Below are positions 4,613 to 7,778 of a DNA stretch of 7,778 nt, piece by piece. A model generated the notes under the pieces. It was not told the DNA's origin. It did not search any database and worked only from the letters and a program-made list of their open reading frames with translations. The stretch comes from Gammaproteobacteria bacterium. GTDB taxonomy: Bacteria > Pseudomonadota > Gammaproteobacteria > Eutrophobiales > Eutrophobiaceae. Location: contig JACVQI010000189.1 of NCBI GenBank assembly GCA_015661095.1, positions 1-7,778 on the forward strand, given 5' to 3'. Positions within the stretch are counted from its first letter, which is position 1, and every line of letters begins with the position of its first letter. The translations under genes and the position numbers were made by a program.

Positions 4613-6435
4613 GGCGTCTGATGATGCAGTGAATGATAAATTTTAGTGGCCAGATTCTTATTGATTCCGGGCACTTTTACAAGATCTTCGATACCGGCCC
4701 GTTCGACACCCTGGATACCGCCGAAATGACGCAGCAGTTGCTGCCGGCGCTTGCTGCCGACACCTTCGATCTGCTCCAGCGGCGAATGGTTACGCTTGTT
4801 GCCTCGCGCCTGCCGGTGCCCGGTGATGGCAAAGCGGTGCGCTTCATCGCGGATCTCCTGAATCAGGTGCAACACCGGGGAAGCGGGCGCCAGACTGAAT
4901 ACCCGATTGATATTTGACAATATTAATGTCTCCAGACCGGGTTTGCGTGTCGATCCCTTGGCGATCCCCAGTATGGGAATATGTTCGAGTTGTAATTCCT
5001 GCATGACGGCTTTGGCGGCATTGACCTGACCCGCACCGCCATCGACCAACACCAGATCGGGTAATACGCCCTCCTCTTTCCGGATCCTGGTATAGCGCCG
5101 TTCAATAACCTGGCGCATGGCACCGTAATCGTCCCCGGCCTTGATATTCACGATATTAAACCGGCGATAAGCGGACTTTATTGCCCCTTCCTGACCATAG
5201 ACCACGCAAGACGCAACCGTTGCCTCACCGCCGGTATGGCTGATATCGAAACACTCAATCCGGGTGGGCACATCCTCAAGCTTCAAGGTGTCCCGCAACG
5301 CGGTAAATCTCGCCTGCAGACCCTCTTTGCTGGCGATCCGCTGTTGCAGGGCAACCTCGGCATTTTTAACCGCCAGCTTGACCCATTTGGCGCGTTCGCC
5401 GCGCAAGCGATAACTGAGGCGGACTTTCCTGCCGGCCTGCTGTGATAACCCTTGGGATATCAGCCGGGTTTCTTGCGGCTGGTGGCTTAACAACAATTCA
5501 GGCGGTATATAACGATCGCGTCCCAGATAATATTGAGACAGAAAGGCGCCTATTACCTCCGCGCAGTCCGCATCCCGGCCATGGCTGGGATAGATGGTTT
5601 GATTGCCGAGATTACACCCGTTGCGAATCACGAACACCTGGATACATGCCAGCCCGCCGGCAATACTGCACCCTATAATATCCATTTCGCCGCTGGCACT
5701 GTTAATGTGCTGTTGCTCCTGAATCTTGCGCAAGGCGATAATCTGGTCCCGGTAATGGGCGGCGCGCTCGTAATTCCGAATGTCTGCGGCCTTCTGCATG
5801 GGTCCGGTCAGGACGCGGATCACAGTCTCATTTTTTCCATCCAGGAATAATATGCCGTGTTGCACGGCCTCGGCATACTCGGTTTTATTGATGATACCAA
5901 CGCATGGAGCCGAACAACGCTTGATCTGATATTGCAGACAGGGCCGACTGCGGTTCTGAAAAAACGTGTCGTTACACGGCCTGATCTGGAAGATTTTTTG
6001 CGCGAGATTCAAGGTCTGCCGGGCGGCACCGGCGCCGGGATATGGACCGAAATAACGGCCCTGGTGTTTGCGCGCGCCACGATAAAAGCTTAACCGTGGA
6101 AACGGATGGTCCAGTGACAGGTGTATATAGGGATAGCTTTTATCGTCGCGGAAGACAATGTTGTAACGGGGTTTCAATTCCTTGATCAGATTACTTTCCA
6201 ATAGCAGGGCTTCACCCTGGGTATTGGTGACTGTTACTGCAATGGCTTGTATCTGTCTGACCAGGCTGGCGGTCTTGCCGTCTTTATATTTTTTACTGAA
6301 ATAACTGCTGACCCGTTTTTTCAGGTTTGCGGCCTTGCCGACATAGATCACCTTGCCGTCAGCATCCAGCATCCTGTAGATGCCGGGCAACTGCGTCAGA
6401 GTCCGGCAAAATGACTTGTGATCGAATTCAGTCAA
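4609..6435 (-). CDS. uvrC: UvrABC system protein C, excision nuclease subunit
   Basis: UvrC makes the 3' and 5' incisions in nucleotide excision repair with UvrB. The 608 residues match the usual length (610 in E. coli). Domains in order: GIY-YIG nuclease at about 16-94 (GIY 18-20, YVG 31-33); four cysteines, C154, C166, C174 and C178, at the very positions that bind the 4Fe-4S cluster in E. coli; UvrB-binding UVR motif at about 204-239; RNase H-like 5' nuclease with Asp397 (FDIS), Asp436 (DDYGAM), Asp465 (LVDGG) and His533 (EAHRF); and tandem helix-hairpin-helix at about 553-605 (IEGVG, VPGI). The start is TTG at 6435-6433, chosen because the family begins here and the upstream gene ends 7 nt before. 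The 3' end overlaps pgsA by ATGA. Nothing is missing. Confidence 0.97.
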   Translation of the reverse strand: MTEFDHKSFCRTLTQLPGIYRMLDADGKVIYVGKAANLKKRVSSYFSKKYKDGKTASLVRQIQAIAVTVTNTQGEALLLESNLIKELKPRYNIVFRDDKSYPYIHLSLDHPFPRLSFYRGARKHQGRYFGPYPGAGAARQTLNLAQKIFQIRPCNDTFFQNRSRPCLQYQIKRCSAPCVGIINKTEYAEAVQHGILFLDGKNETVIRVLTGPMQKAADIRNYERAAHYRDQIIALRKIQEQQHINSASGEMDIIGCSIAGGLACIQVFVIRNGCNLGNQTIYPSHGRDADCAEVIGAFLSQYYLGRDRYIPPELLLSHQPQETRLISQGLSQQAGRKVRLSYRLRGERAKWVKLAVKNAEVALQQRIASKEGLQARFTALRDTLKLEDVPTRIECFDISHTGGEATVASCVVYGQEGAIKSAYRRFNIVNIKAGDDYGAMRQVIERRYTRIRKEEGVLPDLVLVDGGAGQVNAAKAVMQELQLEHIPILGIAKGSTRKPGLETLILSNINRVFSLAPASPVLHLIQEIRDEAHRFAITGHRQARGNKRNHSPLEQIEGVGSKRRQQLLRHFGGIQGVERAGIEDLVKVPGINKNLATKIYHSLHHQTP

Positions 6436-6442
6436 AATCTTA

Positions 6443-7084
6443 TTAATTCCCGGTTTTAGCCTGCAACTCTAGAATCGTATCAAATACTTCATGAAACATT
6501 TTCTCGGTCAACCGCCTGGTCTGGGTGTTATAGCGGCTGCAATGGTAGGAATCCACCAACCAACACCGGTTATCCAACTGGTGGCTGTGACCATGAGCGA
6601 AAGGATAATCTGCCTGCCGCGACCCCAAAGCTTTTAACACGGCATTGTGAGCGATGCGGCCGAGAGCCAGGATGATCAAGCCTGCGCCGAACCCGTTCAA
6701 CTCCGCCCGCAGATAATCATTGCAATTATTAATTTCCTCGCCGGTAGGTTTGTTGTCCGGGGGCAGGCACTTGACGGCATTGGTGATGCGACAGTTATGC
6801 AGACGTAACCCATCCGCTGCATCCGTCGCTGTCGCCTGATTACTGAATCCATACCGATACAATGTTTGATATAAAAGTATTCCGGCAAAGTCCCCGGTGA
6901 AGGGCCGGCCGGTGGCATTGGCACCGTGCAGTCCGGGCGCCAGTCCGACTATTAATAATTGCGGTTTGCCTGCTCCGAAAGCCGGTACCGGCCGAGCATG
7001 ATAATCCGGATACCGTGTCCGTACCTCTAGCAGGTAAGCGGAGATTCGGGAACAACGCTGACAGTCCGGATCAAAAGCTCTCAT
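6443..7084 (-). CDS. Family 5 (UDGb-type) uracil-DNA glycosylase
   Basis: This enzyme removes uracil, and in studied members also hypoxanthine and other deaminated bases, from DNA. The 213 residues carry the family 5 pattern: motif A GLAPGLHGANATGRPFTGD (47-65) and a C-terminal motif HCSRYNTQTRRLT (181-193). Candidate 4Fe-4S ligands are Cys8, Cys11, Cys106 and Cys121. The motif A stretch lacks the polar catalytic Asp/Asn of families 1 and 4, as in UDGb. The start is ATG at 7084-7082, without a clear Shine-Dalgarno. Its stop lies 7 nt before the uvrC start, so base excision and nucleotide excision repair genes probably share one transcript. The promoter is not clear: 7085-7200 has only weak -35/-10 candidates. 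Confidence 0.9.
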   Translation of the reverse strand: MRAFDPDCQRCSRISAYLLEVRTRYPDYHARPVPAFGAGKPQLLIVGLAPGLHGANATGRPFTGDFAGILLYQTLYRYGFSNQATATDAADGLRLHNCRITNAVKCLPPDNKPTGEEINNCNDYLRAELNGFGAGLIILALGRIAHNAVLKALGSRQADYPFAHGHSHQLDNRCWLVDSYHCSRYNTQTRRLTEKMFHEVFDTILELQAKTGN

Positions 7085-7300
7085 GGTCTGGTTGTTATGC
7101 TGAATTTGGACCGGTTATTACGCCCATGCTGACATTAGCAATAGCGGTGCTAAATAAGTATTCCTGATACCGCGACAATTAATACTATCAGATACCTGTC
7201 CTTCCGGGTTTGATCGGATATTCCCTGCCCCCTGAGGCTGTCGCAAAAGCAAGTAAACTCCCTCTTCCTCCGGGAGACGATTGCAAGAATGCAGTCGGTC

Positions 7301-7323
7301 GAAAATGTCGGGAACTGATTTTC
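7301..7323 (-). repeat. Hairpin repeat family, copy 1 (divergent)
   Basis: On the minus strand GAAAAT and ATTTTC flank a centre containing GTTCCCGAC. It resembles the other three copies (stem AAAATCGT, loop TCCAG, stem ACGATTTT) but with a shorter stem. It lies inside the insert of the left scaffold arm. Confidence 0.4.
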
Positions 7324-7408
7324 CAGGGCCGGGGTGAGGGCTTGCAGAGTCAAACTGTAACTTATACTGTTCAACTACTTACGCCGCTCCCTCATCCTAA
7401 CCTTTTGT

Positions 7409-7430
7409 GGACGGACTTCCTTGTCCGTCC
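7409..7430. repeat. Perfect 8-bp-stem hairpin GGACGGAC/GTCCGTCC
   Basis: GGACGGAC and GTCCGTCC are exact inverted copies around a 6-nt loop, TTCCTT. It begins the longer insert of the right scaffold arm. No U-tract follows, so terminator function is unlikely. Confidence 0.6.
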
Positions 7431-7455
7431 TCCTGCGGGCGAACTCCATTCAACC

Positions 7456-7511
7456 ACAAAATCGTCAGGAACGAATTTTGAACATCCTGCGTAGCAGGAT
7501 GGCCCGAAGGG
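7456..7511 (-). repeat. Composite repeat unit, copy A (contains hairpin copy 2)
   Basis: Read on the minus strand it runs CCCTTCGGGCC, a perfect hairpin CATCCTGC-gta-GCAGGATG (plus 7483-7501), then GTTCAAAATTCGTTCCTG, and ends GACGATTTTGT. The order matches the plus-strand unit at 7654-7702. The AAAATCGT-type hairpin lies at 7458-7479. Confidence 0.55.
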
Positions 7512-7534
7512 CGAGCTACAGGGAAGTAGCGAGT

Positions 7535-7555
7535 AAATTCGCTCCAGGCGAATTT
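7535..7555 (+). repeat. Hairpin repeat family, copy 3
   Basis: A perfect 8-bp stem, AAATTCGC with GCGAATTT, encloses the loop TCCAG. The loop is identical to that of copy 4, and the stem has compensated base changes. It ends the insert of the right scaffold arm and is followed by TGT, as are copies 2 and 4. Confidence 0.55.
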
Positions 7556-7610
7556 GTCCCGGAGGGAGAAGGAACTTTATGTTGAATACCCTTTTGCGAC
7601 ACGCCTCAAA

Positions 7611-7629
7611 TGGCGGAGAGAGAGGGATT
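7611..7629 (-). repeat. tRNA-Ser 3'-end-like fragment
   Basis: TGGCGGAGAGAGAGGGATT is what the reverse complement of a bacterial tRNA-Ser 3' end looks like (CCA end, acceptor strand, start of the T arm). Similarity stops after GGGATT, and no tRNA body follows. It may be an attachment-site duplicate or part of a tRNA-derived repeat. The call rests on recall of tRNA-Ser sequences. Confidence 0.4.
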
Positions 7630-7653
7630 TATTCCGCCCGTCCATGGGCTCCA

Positions 7654-7702
7654 CCCTTCGGGCCGTGCTGCGCACGTTCAAAATCGTTCCAGACGATTTT
7701 GT
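7654..7702 (+). repeat. Composite repeat unit, copy B (contains hairpin copy 4)
   Basis: It starts CCCTTCGGGCC, continues with GTGCTGCGCACGTTC, and ends with a perfect hairpin: stem AAAATCGT, loop TCCAG, stem ACGATTTT (7680-7700), then GT. It is the inverted counterpart of the unit at 7456-7511. The middle hairpin differs (GTGC..GCAC here against CATCCTGC..GCAGGATG there), but each keeps its own pairing. Confidence 0.55.
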
Positions 7703-7731
7703 GAACACGGTTTCTCTTCCAGATCATCCTC

Positions 7732-7772
7732 TACCAATTCATCCATACCACCAATGGTGGTATGGATGAATT
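7732..7772. repeat. 41-nt perfect palindrome at the right edge
   Basis: The 20-base arm CCAATTCATCCATACCACCA is followed by a single A and the exact reverse complement of the arm. The symmetry ends just outside (A on one side, C on the other). It could be the tip of a fold-back element, a cruciform site or an assembly artefact. It lies six bases from the window end. Confidence 0.75.
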
Positions 7773-7778
7773 GGCGGA

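Larger units (their letters stand above)
7233..7608. repeat. Large imperfect inverted scaffold with different inserts
   Basis: The left arm, read on the minus strand, has GCCCTCACCCCGGCCC (7326-7341), an insert, TCCCGGAGGAAGAGG (about 7261-7275) and CTTTTGCGACAGCCTCA (7233-7249). The right arm on the plus strand has CTCCCTCATCCTAACC (7387-7402), a longer insert, CCCGGAGGGAGAAGG (7558-7572) and CTTTTGCGACACGCCTCA (7591-7608). Both arms have the same plan in opposite orientation. No convincing gene lies in 7085-7778; short ORFs there follow repeats. Confidence 0.55.

Noticed and set aside
4633..6093. Several plus-strand ORFs of 60-105 codons
   Set aside because: All lie opposite uvrC, which is complete with every expected catalytic residue; they are antisense shadows.
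7150..7494. ORFs on both strands right of the glycosylase gene
   Set aside because: They are made largely of inverted and hairpin repeats, and their translations follow repeat structure rather than any protein family.
7301..7702. Repeated hairpins as a CRISPR array
   Set aside because: Copies occur in both orientations at irregular spacing with no uniform spacers and no cas genes.

Overview
The window looks like a chromosomal segment of a gammaproteobacterium. The right half carries, on the minus strand, the order uvrC, pgsA, tRNA-Gly(GCC), tRNA-Cys(GCA), tRNA-Leu(UAA), the same order as the E. coli uvrC-pgsA-glyW-cysT-leuZ block. UvrC, PgsA and the tRNAs all read as gammaproteobacterial types. 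No species can be named from this sequence alone.

Layout. (1) At 1-176 is the 5' end of an MFS transporter gene on the minus strand, cut by the window edge, with a possible tiny leader ORF behind it. (2) Positions 560-2100 hold an accessory patch with two type II toxin-antitoxin modules on the minus strand. One is a HigBA-type pair (Gp49-like toxin, XRE antitoxin). The other is a YafQ-type toxin with an RHH/RelB-type antitoxin. Each has a recognisable promoter overlaid by operator-like repeats: an 18-bp perfect palindrome for the first and three 22-bp-phased repeats for the second. Between the modules lie scraps that may be gene remnants. (3) Positions 2156-3158 hold broken genes: an AAA_14/DUF4143-type ATPase reduced to a deletion scar, and a NYN-domain nuclease that has lost its first catalytic-Asp segment. 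(4) Positions 3163-3240 and 3735-3808 are palindromic intergenic repeats. (5) Positions 3454-4072 are the tRNA cluster, with a strong sigma70-type promoter and an intrinsic terminator after tRNA-Gly. (6) Positions 4099-7084 are a probable DNA repair/phospholipid operon reading right to left: family 5 uracil-DNA glycosylase, uvrC, then pgsA with a disrupted reading frame. (7) Positions 7200-7778 have no convincing gene. They are packed with hairpins, including four copies of one hairpin family, an inverted scaffold, a tRNA-Ser 3'-end-like fragment and a 41-nt palindrome at the edge.

Functional picture. The core genes serve uracil removal, nucleotide excision repair, phosphatidylglycerol synthesis and decoding. 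The left half is an accessory, partly decayed TA/nuclease region. I see no complete new system. The items most worth checking are the pgsA lesion, the hairpin repeat family at the right edge, and the phased operators of the two TA modules.
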